47,733 nt of DNA, taken from assembly GCA_964556565.1 (NCBI GenBank), contig CAZKWF010000009.1, positions 1 through 47,733 of the forward strand. Direction: 5' to 3'. The position numbers and the translations under genes were made by a program. Numbering within the stretch: the stretch's first letter is position 1; the number at the start of each line of letters is the position of its first letter. The notes below the pieces were generated by a model. It made no database searches. It was not told the origin of the DNA and saw only the letters and a program-made list of their open reading frames with translations. This stretch comes from SOJZ01 sp964556565. GTDB taxonomy: Archaea > Thermoproteota > Bathyarchaeia > Bathyarchaeales > Bathyarchaeaceae. Below, piece after piece: positions 1-8,131 of this stretch.

Positions 1-536
1 ACACTTTTCTTCGTCTTACGTTTCAAAAAACCCTGTTGTAACCTCAACCTCTTAACAAACGATTTCACACTCTCACCATCCCCATAAACAAGCACAAACC
101 CATTCTCCTGCATCTTATGCAAAAGCCCAATCTCCTCAGCCAAATTTTCAATATCCTCCTGAGAAGTATCCTCCGAAACCTGAACCCGCACCCAACATTT
201 ACCTCGAGGAAGCCCAGAAACAAACCTTGAAACAACTTTCACCTCATCCTCCCCAGAAATCCTTTTTCCAACCATCCCAAGCTTTCCCATCCAATGCTCC
301 ACAAACTCAGACCCAAACTTCTCCTGCGCCATGGAAATAAGATAGAATTCAACGTTTTCCAAGTAAGTCTCAATCCTCGGAATATTCTCAGCGTGTGATG
401 AATCGGCTTTAAAAATCTGCATCATCGTCTTAGCAGAACGCAAATCATTCATGACACTAGCCGGAATTACCTCACCCCTTTTCCGAAGCTCGGTAATCAG
501 ATCCGCCAACACTTTCCATGTTTCCTCGTAACGCAT
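1..536 (-). CDS. DUF2096-type archaeal protein (C-terminus cut by window edge)
   Basis: An open frame runs leftward from ATG at 536 to the window edge without a stop, giving 178 residues so far. The N-terminus starts MRYEETWKVLADLITEL and continues with LRSAKTMMQIFKAD, which I recognise as the pattern of the archaeal DUF2096 family; function unknown. The middle holds an SxxFVSGLPRGKCWVRV segment and the end is very Lys/Arg rich. A TATA-like element (ACTTAAAT, minus strand, about 588-597) sits some 50-60 nt upstream, which fits a start near 536; an in-frame TTG at 554 is an alternative. The frame stays open upstream to about 629 without an ATG. The gene is divergent from psmA. Family call is from memory of the motif pattern; role not inferred. 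Confidence 0.75.
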   Translation of the reverse strand, partial: MRYEETWKVLADLITELRKRGEVIPASVMNDLRSAKTMMQIFKADSSHAENIPRIETYLENVEFYLISMAQEKFGSEFVEHWMGKLGMVGKRISGEDEVKVVSRFVSGLPRGKCWVRVQVSEDTSQEDIENLAEEIGLLHKMQENGFVLVYGDGESVKSFVKRLRLQQGFLKRKTKKS

Positions 537-587
537 ACCCTTCAAGCCCCAAACACTTCTCAATATTACCTTCGAATCCCTCGGATC

Positions 588-597
588 ATTTAAGTAC
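588..597 (-). promoter_or_regulatory. TATA-like box for the DUF2096-type gene
   Basis: Minus-strand ACTTAAAT lies about 50-60 nt upstream of the ATG at 536, at a distance expected for an archaeal promoter with a leader of roughly 30 nt. The 537-809 interval also holds two very short minus-strand frames, one (ATG at 757-759) of 33 codons and one of 16 codons after a GGAGGTG; neither is convincing as a gene. Confidence 0.4.
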
Positions 598-809
598 TTT
601 GCAGAAAAACGGCAAAACGAACTCAGAAAAGCCTATTCAAATCACATCTCAGACCAGCTAGAACAACGAGCACACGTGACCTTTTGAAACATCTTCCACC
701 TCCTCATTAACAAAAGAGTCAACAGCATCCATTCTAACAAAAAGCCTTTTTAGCTTCATCTCTACAACAGAACAAGCAAAACAAGTTTAGAAGCATGAGG
801 TGATAAAGT

Positions 810-1547
810 TTGTCTATGTTTGCAGCACCAGGAGCTTATGATCGCGCCATCACCGTATTTTCCCCAGATGGACGCCTCTTTCAGGTTGAATACGCCGTTG
901 AAACAGTGAATCGTGGGGCAACCATATTAGGGATTACCTGCTCCGAAGGAGTAGTGTTAGGAGCAGAAGAGACCATCGAAACAAAATTAGAGGATCCGGA
1001 CTTCTCGTGGAAGCTTTATAAAGTAGATGACCATGTTGGAGCAGCAATCGTTGGTTTAAGTTCCGACGCTCGCATTCTCATCGACCAATCAAGGGTCTAC
1101 GCACAAAGCAATCGACTAATGTACGATGACCCCATCGACATTGAAATCATTACGAAACGAGTAGGAGACCTAAAACAACTGTATACTCAACATGCAGGAG
1201 TAAGACCCTTCGGAGTGTCAATTCTTTTTGGTGGCGTAGATAGAATGGGAAATAGATTATTCGCGACCCATCCAAGCGGCTCCTACAGGGGCTATAAGGC
1301 CGTTGCAGTAGGTGTTGGCCGCGAAACGGTGATAAACGTCTTAAAGAAAGAGTATCATGAAAACATGAAACTTGATGAAGCGATCAAACTCGCCATAAAA
1401 TGCCTTGTTAAAGCCCTTGAGGCAAGGGAACAGCCAACAAGAGTCAAAATATCTGTGATCCCATCCGCAACGAAAAAGCTCAAAGCGCTTACCGACAAAG
1501 AAATAGAGGCTTATCGGAAGGGTCTCGAGGGCAGTGGAACTCCATGA
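810..1547 (+). CDS. psmA: 20S proteasome alpha subunit
   Basis: Structural alpha-ring subunit of the archaeal 20S proteasome, which gates entry of unfolded proteins to the beta-subunit proteolytic chamber. The N-terminus contains GAYDRAITVFSPDGRLFQVEYA, the alpha-type N-terminal helix/gate signature, followed by the Ntn-hydrolase fold with no processed N-terminal Thr, as expected for alpha subunits. Length of 245 residues is normal. The start is TTG at 810: a GAGGTGA ribosome binding site at 797-803 is followed by 6 nt and then TTG, with ATG two codons later as an alternative. It is the first gene of the supercluster and overlaps the next gene by 4 nt (ATGA), indicating translational coupling with sdo1. 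Very secure family assignment. Confidence 0.97.
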   Translation: MSMFAAPGAYDRAITVFSPDGRLFQVEYAVETVNRGATILGITCSEGVVLGAEETIETKLEDPDFSWKLYKVDDHVGAAIVGLSSDARILIDQSRVYAQSNRLMYDDPIDIEIITKRVGDLKQLYTQHAGVRPFGVSILFGGVDRMGNRLFATHPSGSYRGYKAVAVGVGRETVINVLKKEYHENMKLDEAIKLAIKCLVKALEAREQPTRVKISVIPSATKKLKALTDKEIEAYRKGLEGSGTP

Positions 1548-2233
1548 GCGAACGCCATACAGTTGCACGCATAACACGAGAGGGAGAACACTTCGAGATT
1601 CTTGTCAAGCCTCAACATGCTCTCTCCTACAGACTTGGAAAAATCACTTCGATCTCTGAAGCATTGATTGCTGACACCATCTTCATTGATGCTAATAAAG
1701 GATTACGAGCCTCAGAAGATAAATTACAGAAAACGTTCGGAACCTTAGATCCAATCAAGATTGCCAACGTGATTTTGAAGAAGGGCACATTGCAACTAAC
1801 TACAGATCAACGAAGACAGATGATCGAGGACAAACGAAAACAAATCATTTCTTTCATATCCCGTCAATGCGTTGACCCGAAAACTAATCTTCCACATCCT
1901 CCTCTCCGCATAGAACAAGCATTGGAGCACATTCATCATCCGATAGACCCTTTCAAAGAAGCTGAGGAACAGGCAAAAGAGATCATAAAGCTCTTACGCC
2001 CAATTCTGCCCCTCAAAATGGAAAAAGTTTCCGTGACCGTTCACATTCCACCTGAATACGCGAGTAAAGCTTACGGAGCAATTAAGGGATTCGGCGTAAT
2101 AAGACGTGAGGAGTGGCGGGCCGACGGATCTTGGTCCTCAATTGTAGAATTGCCTGCAGGGCTATACGGCCCATTTCTGGAAAAGCTAGGAGAAATAACT
2201 CGAGGTAATCTCCAAGCAAAATTGGTTGAATAG
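1544..2233 (+). CDS. Ribosome maturation protein SDO1/SBDS homologue
   Basis: Archaeal SBDS/Sdo1 protein; the eukaryotic family acts with an EF-2-like GTPase to release the anti-association factor from the large ribosomal subunit. The 229-residue length fits the three-domain family: N-terminal FYSH domain (about 1-90, including ITREGEHFEILVKP), a helical middle domain (about 95-160) and a ferredoxin-like C-terminal domain (about 165-229). ATG overlaps the psmA stop by 4 nt. The linkage proteasome alpha - SBDS - exosome is a known archaeal arrangement and supports the call. Nothing odd seen. Confidence 0.95.
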   Translation: MSERHTVARITREGEHFEILVKPQHALSYRLGKITSISEALIADTIFIDANKGLRASEDKLQKTFGTLDPIKIANVILKKGTLQLTTDQRRQMIEDKRKQIISFISRQCVDPKTNLPHPPLRIEQALEHIHHPIDPFKEAEEQAKEIIKLLRPILPLKMEKVSVTVHIPPEYASKAYGAIKGFGVIRREEWRADGSWSSIVELPAGLYGPFLEKLGEITRGNLQAKLVE

Positions 2234-2257
2234 ATTATTTACATTGAGGTGACAAAA

Positions 2258-2971
2258 TTGCCCACCTTTTATGAGAATAAACAACTTGTAACGCCAGGAG
2301 ATTTGCTTGCCGAAGGTAATTACGTGGCTGGCGAAAACGCGTACGAGGAAGATGGCAAAGTTTATTCTACTCAACTTGGGCTTGTTGACTATGAAGAGCG
2401 AAGAGTTCACGTCGTTGCCCTAAGAGCGTTTTACATCCCTTACATTGGAGACACAGTTATTGGAAAAGTAGTTGACATAGGATTCAGCGGCTGGATGTTG
2501 GATATCAACGCCTCCTACCTTGCAATGCTCCGAGCGTCAGACGTACTTGACCGCCCATTTAAACCACAGAAAAACGATCTGTCCTCCATCTTCAACATAG
2601 GTGATCTTATCCTTGCCAAAGTAGTTGCATACAACCGAACACGCGACCCCCTACTTACTGTCGGTGAACCAAGTCTCGGGAAGATCACACGCGGACAAAT
2701 TGTGGAAGTTACCCCTACAAAAATCCCGCGACTTATTGGAAGGCAAGGTTCAATGATAAGTATGCTGAAAAGAGAAACAGGTTGTCACATCACTCTCGGT
2801 CAAAATGGATTGGTTCTAGTTAGCGGCAAAACTCTTGAAGATGAACGACTCGCGATTATGGCCATTCGCAAGATCGATCAAGAAGCCCACACAAGCGGGT
2901 TGACGGATCGCGTAACGAAAATGATTCAGAAGAAAAAGGGAGGTGTTAAACATGCCCAGAAAGACAACTAA
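2258..2971 (+). CDS. rrp4: Exosome RNA-binding cap subunit Rrp4
   Basis: Cap subunit of the archaeal RNA exosome, binding RNA and feeding it to the Rrp41/Rrp42 ring. Visible domains are a short N-terminal domain (VTPGDLLAEGNYVAGENAY), a central S1 domain (about residues 60-130) and a C-terminal KH domain with PRLIGRQGSMISMLKRETG. I place the start at TTG 2258-2260 because GAGGTGA at 2246-2252 is then 5 nt upstream, the same geometry as psmA; a GTG at 2249 lies inside that binding site and would add three residues. The 3' end overlaps rrp41. Product secure, start moderately so. Confidence 0.93.
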   Translation: MPTFYENKQLVTPGDLLAEGNYVAGENAYEEDGKVYSTQLGLVDYEERRVHVVALRAFYIPYIGDTVIGKVVDIGFSGWMLDINASYLAMLRASDVLDRPFKPQKNDLSSIFNIGDLILAKVVAYNRTRDPLLTVGEPSLGKITRGQIVEVTPTKIPRLIGRQGSMISMLKRETGCHITLGQNGLVLVSGKTLEDERLAIMAIRKIDQEAHTSGLTDRVTKMIQKKKGGVKHAQKDN

Positions 2972-3695
2972 AAAATTAATTGCCAAAAATGGCATTCGAG
3001 CAGATGGAAGAAAACTAGATGAGTTAAGGCCAACAAAAATTGAGGCTGGTGTAATTAGAAACGCCGACGGTTCCGCCTATATCGAGCAAGGTAAGAACAA
3101 AATTCTCGCTGGAGTTTACGGCCCCAGGGAGGTTCATCCCAAACATTTAACCCTGCTGGACCGTGCCTTGCTCCGTTGTCGCTATCATATGGCACCATTT
3201 TCCGTTGAGGAGAGGAAATCACCAGCTCCCTCAAGAAGGGAACAGGAACTCTCCAAGGTGATTACATGGGCCATTGAGCCATCCATTTTTCTTGAACATT
3301 TTCCACGAACATCCATAGACGTTTTCATTGAAGTTTTGCAGGCAAACGGCGGAACTAGATGCGCGGGCATTACTGCTGCCTCTGTAGCGTTGGCGGACGC
3401 TGGAATTCCTATGAGAGATTTGGTTGCGGCTTGTGCAGCTGGAAAAGTAGAAGGACACTTAGTGCTTGATTTGATAGATGTTGAGGACAAAATGGGTGAA
3501 GCGGATTTACCTTTGGCGCTGATGCCAAATTCGAACGCCATCACATTACTTCAGATGGATGGAGGACTAACGACTGACGAATTTGAGCAAGTGGTGAACC
3601 TTGCTCTCACTGGATGCAAGCAAATACACGCACTTCAAAAGGAAGCTTTAAAGGCAAGGTACGTTGCTGTTAAAAAGGCGGTGGAAAAACAATGA
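2952..3695 (+). CDS. rrp41: Exosome catalytic RNase PH-like subunit Rrp41
   Basis: Catalytic subunit of the archaeal exosome ring, a phosphorolytic 3'-5' RNase that with Rrp42 forms the hexameric core. The N-terminal RADGRKLDELRPTKIEAGV and the RNase PH core with VEDKMGEADLPLALMP, which carries the conserved acidic residues of active members, are visible. I choose ATG 2952: a GGGAGGTG binding site at 2938-2945 stands 6 nt before it, while the GTG at 2943 lies inside the site. The start overlaps the end of rrp4 by 20 nt and the stop overlaps rrp42 by 4 nt, so the three exosome genes are tightly coupled. Length of 247 residues is standard. Confidence 0.96.
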   Translation: MPRKTTKKLIAKNGIRADGRKLDELRPTKIEAGVIRNADGSAYIEQGKNKILAGVYGPREVHPKHLTLLDRALLRCRYHMAPFSVEERKSPAPSRREQELSKVITWAIEPSIFLEHFPRTSIDVFIEVLQANGGTRCAGITAASVALADAGIPMRDLVAACAAGKVEGHLVLDLIDVEDKMGEADLPLALMPNSNAITLLQMDGGLTTDEFEQVVNLALTGCKQIHALQKEALKARYVAVKKAVEKQ

Positions 3696-4483
3696 CCCAA
3701 ATCATAATTCCCCATATAACACAGAAGCAAATCGTTCAATCCATCTCCAACGGAAAGCGACTGGATGGACGGGGATTAACCGATTATCGCAAAGTCCAAC
3801 TGGAGGCAGGCATTATTGAGAGCGCCGAAGGTTCAGCCCGCGTGCACCTAGGCAAAACCGAAGTACTTGTTGGAATAAAAATCGAAGTTGGTACACCGTT
3901 TTCCGACATACCCAACGAAGGAGTACTAACGGTTAACGCTGAGCTTGTGCCACTAGCGTCACCCACATTTGAAACAGGACCACCGGGTCAAGAAGCGATA
4001 GAGCTTGCAAGAGTCGTTGACCGCGGCATACGAGAGTCTAAGGCAATTGCACTGGAGAAGTTATGTGCTATCCCTGGAAAGAAGGTTTTCATCATTTTCA
4101 TCGACATTTACGTTCTGAACCACGACGGAAATCTTATAGACGCCTCAGCCCTAGCAGCGCTTGCCGCTTTGCTTAACACAAAGATGTTTAAATATCAAGT
4201 GAAAGACGGCGAAATCGAGAGAAAGCCTGGATACACTCAACTTCCAATAAGAAACCATCCAATAGCTGTTACGCTTGCTAAAATTAACGAGAAGCTTGTT
4301 GTGGACCCTGAACTCGGAGAGGAACAAGTTATGGATACCCGCCTCACTATGACCATAGAAAAAGACGGAAAAATCTGTGCAATGCAGAAAGGTGGTAGCG
4401 GCTATTTTACGACGCAACAAATCTTGGAAGCCACAAAAATAGTCCAAGAAAAAAGTGTAGAATTACGAAAGCTTATGGTGTAA
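3692..4483 (+). CDS. rrp42: Exosome ring subunit Rrp42
   Basis: Non-catalytic RNase PH-like partner that alternates with Rrp41 in the archaeal exosome hexamer and helps bind RNA. The sequence shows the RNase PH N-terminus (NGKRLDGRGLTDYRKVQL), GKTEVLVGIKIEVGTPF, and the PGKKVFIIFIDIYVLNHDGN stretch typical of Rrp42. At 263 residues it is of ordinary size. ATG overlaps the rrp41 stop by 4 nt, and rpl37Ae follows after 5 nt. Assignment as Rrp42 rather than a second Rrp41 rests on this order and on the family-specific segments. Confidence 0.95.
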   Translation: MTQIIIPHITQKQIVQSISNGKRLDGRGLTDYRKVQLEAGIIESAEGSARVHLGKTEVLVGIKIEVGTPFSDIPNEGVLTVNAELVPLASPTFETGPPGQEAIELARVVDRGIRESKAIALEKLCAIPGKKVFIIFIDIYVLNHDGNLIDASALAALAALLNTKMFKYQVKDGEIERKPGYTQLPIRNHPIAVTLAKINEKLVVDPELGEEQVMDTRLTMTIEKDGKICAMQKGGSGYFTTQQILEATKIVQEKSVELRKLMV

Positions 4484-4488
4484 GGCTG

Positions 4489-4800
4489 ATGGGACGCCGA
4501 GGACGAACCAAAAAGGTTGGTTCAACAAGAGGATTTGGGGCTCGCTACGGTTCGACTGTTAGAAAAAGATACGTCAAAGTGCTTTCAGAAATGAAAAAAG
4601 CCCACAGATGCCCCAAATGTGGCGCTGGTTCGGTTCGAAGAAAAAGCGTGGGCGTCTGGAACTGTAGAAAATGCGGTCTAACATTCACGGGCGGCGCTTA
4701 CATCCCAGTGACAAAGCTTGGCACCATAGCGAAGCGTTCAGCTAAGGGGCTACCCTCTCCAGAAACCCCGGAGGTTCTTGTTGCAGAGGAAAGGAAGTGA
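4489..4800 (+). CDS. rpl37ae: Ribosomal protein eL43 (L37Ae)
   Basis: Zinc-binding large-subunit ribosomal protein. The 103-residue product has the basic N-terminus MGRRGRTKKVGSTRGFGARYG and a zinc ribbon with Cys41-x2-Cys44 and Cys59-x2-Cys62 (CPKCG, CRKCG). ATG lies 5 nt after rrp42 and the gene is presumably on the same transcript. In many archaea the next genes are rpoP and a Brix-domain gene, which are not visible here. The C-terminal tail after about residue 75 is Glu/Pro rich and slightly longer than the minimal family. Confidence 0.95.
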   Translation: MGRRGRTKKVGSTRGFGARYGSTVRKRYVKVLSEMKKAHRCPKCGAGSVRRKSVGVWNCRKCGLTFTGGAYIPVTKLGTIAKRSAKGLPSPETPEVLVAEERK

Positions 4801-5105
4801 TCTTAATAATCACCCTCTTGAAGGCCGACGAAGAGGATATAACGCTTTTGTCATGATGTTGAACGTTTGATATTTGGCGTTGTCTGTAAAGTTCCAAGAG
4901 GTAAACTAGGCGAGATTATTCCTACAAGCGAATCTGCACTTGGTGAGTCCATGAACCTACGTTCCCTAGACAAAGAGATTTTTTGGTCTCTCTTACAGTG
5001 GACAAGGTCGCAACCAAAAAGCAGTAAGAATTAGGATGTGTACGCACAAAGGATTGAAATAGGTCCTTGTGTTACCCTATCGCAGGCGATGTGGGAAACT
5101 CAAAA
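4801..5105 (+). other. Gap in the supercluster, no supported gene
   Basis: This 305-nt interval is where archaea often carry rpoP and an Imp4/Brix-domain gene. I translated it in the forward frames and see only short frames broken by stops; the longest (about 4867-5034, TTG start) would give 55 residues without a recognisable motif and without the Cys pairs of RpoP. No tRNA or clear sRNA is seen. It may be decayed coding sequence or a leader for pcc1. Confidence 0.5.
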
Positions 5106-5372
5106 ATGAGAGCTCACGCGGTTGTCCACTTAGATTTTCCATCTCAAAAGCAGTCAAAAATCGTGCTCGAGGCATTACGACCTGAGACCAGAACGATATC
5201 TGCCCATCGCTCTAGAGTCTATATTAAGGGCAGAGGAAAAACGTTGATAATACGCTTTGAGGCGGAAGATACATCCGCTTTAAGAGCTGCCATAAACTCT
5301 TTCCTTCGTTGGGTTTTTTTAACGAAAATAGTATTGAAATCTGTTGATAAATTTCAATTTGACGATAGATAA
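5106..5372 (+). CDS. pcc1: KEOPS complex subunit Pcc1
   Basis: Small dimerising subunit of the KEOPS complex, which makes N6-threonylcarbamoyladenosine at position 37 of ANN-decoding tRNAs. Diagnostic features are the beta-rich start (HAVVHLDFPSQKQSKIVLEAL), RSRVYIKGRGKTLIIRFEAED and the helical SALRAAINSFLRWV segment, all in the usual Pcc1 order; 88 residues is normal. I use ATG 5106, where family similarity begins; the same frame is open to a TTG at 5067 that would add 13 residues unlike the family. It sits between rpl37Ae and prefoldin beta, its usual archaeal neighbourhood. Confidence 0.9.
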   Translation: MRAHAVVHLDFPSQKQSKIVLEALRPETRTISAHRSRVYIKGRGKTLIIRFEAEDTSALRAAINSFLRWVFLTKIVLKSVDKFQFDDR

Positions 5373-5557
5373 GGTGGTGCGTTTCAAAATATGGGTCCTG
5401 TTCTAAAATGTAGGACAAGACATTACGCAGAGAACACTATTAATTAGTGAGGACTGAATGGTAGAATCGGCTACGGAAGATACCTTACGTGAAAACCTTA
5501 ATTAACGCGACGTTATAATGCAGACAGAGTTGAGAAACGACGGTTTGAGGAATTGTG

Positions 5558-5929
5558 ATGACCGAGGATATTTCTAAGCTTCCACCTCAAGTTCAACAGC
5601 GGTTGTTGAGGCTTCAGCAGTTACAGCAGACATTGCAGGCGGTTCTAACGCAGAAGCAACAGCTTGAGTTGGAGCTTACTGAGGTGGAGCAGGCGTTAGG
5701 CGAGTTGGAAAAACTGACCGACTCCGCGACAATTTACAAGTCCATTGGTTCGCTTCTAGTGAAGGCGAAGAAAGGTAAGGTGACAATTGAACTGAATGAA
5801 CGGAAAGACCTTCTTAACATGAGGACTAACGTTCTTGGTAAACAGGAGGAACGGCTAAGGACACAAGTGAAGGATTTGCAGACGAAACTGCAGCGTGACC
5901 TGCGTCCGCTTTCGCCACCGCCTCCATAG
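5558..5929 (+). CDS. pfdB: Prefoldin beta subunit
   Basis: Beta subunit of archaeal prefoldin (GimC), a hexameric jellyfish-shaped chaperone delivering unfolded proteins to the thermosome. The 123-residue protein has two long coiled-coil helices (about 8-48 and 75-115) flanking a beta-hairpin region with ATIYKSIGSLLVKAKK, characteristic of beta prefoldins. Start ATG 5558 follows GAGG at 5547-5550; an overlapping GTG at 5555 would add one residue. The C-terminus ends in a short proline run (PLSPPPP). The 185-nt gap from pcc1 holds only very short frames, including one of 15 codons after GTGAGGA (MVESATEDT...), which I do not annotate. Confidence 0.93.
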   Translation: MTEDISKLPPQVQQRLLRLQQLQQTLQAVLTQKQQLELELTEVEQALGELEKLTDSATIYKSIGSLLVKAKKGKVTIELNERKDLLNMRTNVLGKQEERLRTQVKDLQTKLQRDLRPLSPPPP

Positions 5930-5941
5930 GATGAAAGTTTT

Positions 5942-6244
5942 TTGGAAGAAATAGGTATACCTGAACTCACTTCTGAGCAGGTGGAAGAGCTTTGCGAAAT
6001 TGCAGAAAAGGCGGCGAGAAAACATATCCTGTCAAAGATTTCTTCAAATAGAATTTCTACCCTTGATATAACCATTGATACCGAGGGGACAAAGCCCGTC
6101 ACCGTGAACGTCGACGTAGGAGTCACCTTATCGCCCCTTATGAAAAATTATGATGTTAAAAGGCTGGTCAACGAAGCTACAGAAGAAGCCTTCGCTTCTA
6201 TTGAAAGATATCTGAGGGCGCTTACATGCAAATCCACAAAATAA
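5942..6244 (+). CDS. DUF3194 family protein
   Basis: Small conserved archaeal protein of unknown function, commonly encoded directly after prefoldin beta. The 100-residue product contains LTSEQVEELCEIAEKAARKHI at its start and a beta-rich second half (LDITIDTEGTKPVTVNVDVGV), consistent with the family. The start is TTG 5942, preceded by AGGATGA at 5928-5934; ATG at 5931 is in another frame. It begins 12 nt after pfdB and overlaps the DHH gene by 19 nt, so all three should be co-expressed. Family call relies on context plus pattern. Confidence 0.8.
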   Translation: MEEIGIPELTSEQVEELCEIAEKAARKHILSKISSNRISTLDITIDTEGTKPVTVNVDVGVTLSPLMKNYDVKRLVNEATEEAFASIERYLRALTCKSTK

Positions 6245-7212
6245 TATCTCTCGTAGACAAATACAATGCTAAGTTGATCGTTTTATTGTGCCATCATAAC
6301 GCTGACCCAGACGCAGTGTGTGCAGCATTTGCCTTCTCCAGACTACTGAAGCACCTACGACCTAAATTAAACGTTGAGATTGCAGCGGCCCAAGGACCTA
6401 GCAAACTAACCAAATTTATGTTAAGATCATTGCCCATAAAACTGACAATGCATCCACGTATTGAGGAAGCAAACGTTATTGTGTTATTGGACACCAACAC
6501 CATTCAGCAGCTGGATGAATGGGCTGAACGAGTTAGGACATCTGACTCTCCGCTCATCGTGATTGACCATCATGCGCGTCATCCGGAAACGGAACGTCTT
6601 GCAACGATATGCGTGAGTGACGAAAAAGCCGCGTCCACGTGCGAGATTGTGTATCAGTTCTTCAAGGAAGTGGAGGTTAAGCTAGGAGAACCTGAGGCTA
6701 AGGCTTTGTTCCTCGGAATAGCGTTTGACACCCGACACTTTATTTTGGCCAACTCTGCCACGCTTAAGACTGTAGCTGACCTCATCGACGCCGGGGTGAA
6801 CGCCCAAGAAGTCTTGCCTCTGCTTTCTTTGCCGATGAACGATTCAGAACGCATAGCACGGCTTAAGGCGAGTCGACGCGCAAAGCTGTTGAAAATGGGG
6901 AAGTGGCTGATCGCGTTTTCCCATGTTGGCGCCTACCAAGCTTCAGCTGCAAGGGCCTTGATTGGATTAGGAGCTCATGTGGCTGTTGTTGTAGGTCAGA
7001 GAGAGGGTGAGATTCAAATCAGCTTGCGTTCAAGCCGTGATTTCCACGAAAAAACAGGTGTACATCTGGGCAGGGACATAGCTAAACCTATCGGTGAATA
7101 CCTCCACGGCATGGGTGGAGGGCACGCGGTGTCAGCAGGAGCTAATGGGATGGGTAATGTAGAGGCAAGCCTTAAGCGTTGTATGAGGCTCTTGAAAGAG
7201 AAGCTGAAGTAA
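6226..7212 (+). CDS. DHH/DHHA1 family phosphoesterase
   Basis: RecJ/NrnA-like manganese phosphoesterase of the DHH superfamily, probably acting on short nucleic acids, oligonucleotides or cyclic dinucleotides. Motif I is HHNADPDA (about 23-30), motif II VLLDTN (about 87-91), motif III DHH at 114-116 (VIDHHARH), motif IV includes FDTRHF, and the C-terminal DHHA1 domain carries GMGGGHAVSAG near residue 300. All metal ligands appear intact. Length of 328 residues fits NrnA-like two-domain enzymes rather than full-length RecJ. It ends the supercluster; TATA-like sequence for the next operon follows. Exact substrate cannot be told from sequence. Confidence 0.88.
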   Translation: MQIHKIISLVDKYNAKLIVLLCHHNADPDAVCAAFAFSRLLKHLRPKLNVEIAAAQGPSKLTKFMLRSLPIKLTMHPRIEEANVIVLLDTNTIQQLDEWAERVRTSDSPLIVIDHHARHPETERLATICVSDEKAASTCEIVYQFFKEVEVKLGEPEAKALFLGIAFDTRHFILANSATLKTVADLIDAGVNAQEVLPLLSLPMNDSERIARLKASRRAKLLKMGKWLIAFSHVGAYQASAARALIGLGAHVAVVVGQREGEIQISLRSSRDFHEKTGVHLGRDIAKPIGEYLHGMGGGHAVSAGANGMGNVEASLKRCMRLLKEKLK

Positions 7213-7215
7213 CCC

Positions 7216-7224
7216 TTTTTTAAG
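7216..7224 (+). promoter_or_regulatory. TATA-like box of the ECF transporter operon
   Basis: TTTTTTAAG just after the DHH stop. A transcription start about 25 nt downstream would fall near 7246, downstream of the GTG at 7238, so it argues that the first ATPase begins at ATG 7277. Confidence 0.4.
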
Positions 7225-7276
7225 TAGCTACTCTTAAGTGAAACGGTATTTGGCAAATAGACAGGCGCGCGAAGAC

Positions 7277-8131
7277 ATGGCGATCATTGAAACAACAGAC
7301 CTAACGTACACGTATCCAGCCGGGACAAAATTTTCTCTTCAAGATGTGTCTATAACAGTTGAACAAGGAGAATTTGTGGTTCTCACGGGCCCCAGTGGTT
7401 GTGGGAAGACAACTTTATGCCGATGTTTTAACGGACTTGTTCCTCATTTTTATGGTGGAAAAATTGGAGGAAACGTGACAGTTGCAGGTCTCAAAGTGGG
7501 TGATCATTCAATCTATGAGCTTGCTCGACGTATTGGTCTCGTTTTTCAGAACCCAGAAAACCAGCTCTTTGCATTATCTGTTGAAAAAGATGTGGCTTTT
7601 GGACTGGAAAACCTCGGGATACCTAGAAGTGATATTAGAAAACAAGTTGACTGGGCTCTTGAAATAACCGGCATAACCGACCTTCGCGAGAGACCGCCAC
7701 ACGAGCTTTCTGGAGGACAGCAACAGCGTGTGGCCATCGCATGTGTACTCGCGATGCAGCCAAATGTAATGATTCTTGATGAACCAACATCTTTTATCGA
7801 TCCAGTGGGTGCCCAAAAGATTTTCAACGTGATCAATGAGCTGAACAAAAAATTGGGTATCACAGTCATCCTCGTTGAACACCGATTGGATTTGGCTTCA
7901 AAATATGCAAATCATGTTATAGTGATGGATGAAGGAAAGGTGGTGTTAAACGGTGAGCCTCGAGAGGTGTTTAACTCTAATAGCGCCCGTTTGATAGGCG
8001 TTGGGATTCCCAAAGCAACCAGACTTTACCAAATTCTCAAAGAAAGGGGAATATCCCTCAAGAAGGTACCGGTGAATTCGAAGGAAGCATCTCAACTCTT
8101 ACGGGAGGTCTTGGCGCATGATCGAGGTTAA
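7277..8131 (+). CDS. ecfA1: ECF transporter ATPase (EcfA1-like)
   Basis: ATP-binding subunit of an energy-coupling factor (ECF) importer for vitamins or metal ions. Numbered from ATG 7277 the protein has 284 residues, Walker A GPSGCGKTT (38-46), Q-loop FQNPENQLFA, signature LSGGQQQR, and Walker B VMILDEPTS. The Q-loop sequence FQNPxxQLF is typical of Ecf/Cbi ATPases. I prefer ATG 7277 because the family begins there (IIETTDLTYTYP) and a TATA-like element lies at 7216-7224; the frame stays open to a GTG at 7238 with no binding site. It overlaps the second ATPase by 14 nt. Substrate is undetermined since no S subunit is adjacent. Confidence 0.92.
   Translation: MAIIETTDLTYTYPAGTKFSLQDVSITVEQGEFVVLTGPSGCGKTTLCRCFNGLVPHFYGGKIGGNVTVAGLKVGDHSIYELARRIGLVFQNPENQLFALSVEKDVAFGLENLGIPRSDIRKQVDWALEITGITDLRERPPHELSGGQQQRVAIACVLAMQPNVMILDEPTSFIDPVGAQKIFNVINELNKKLGITVILVEHRLDLASKYANHVIVMDEGKVVLNGEPREVFNSNSARLIGVGIPKATRLYQILKERGISLKKVPVNSKEASQLLREVLAHDRG

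Noticed and set aside
555..600. Possible tRNA T-arm (TTCGAATC)
   Set aside because: Flanking bases do not pair into a 5-bp stem and no acceptor or anticodon arm is present.
4867..5034. 55-codon frame as rpoP or Brix fragment
   Set aside because: It lacks the two Cys pairs of RpoP and any Brix motif, and its start has no binding site.
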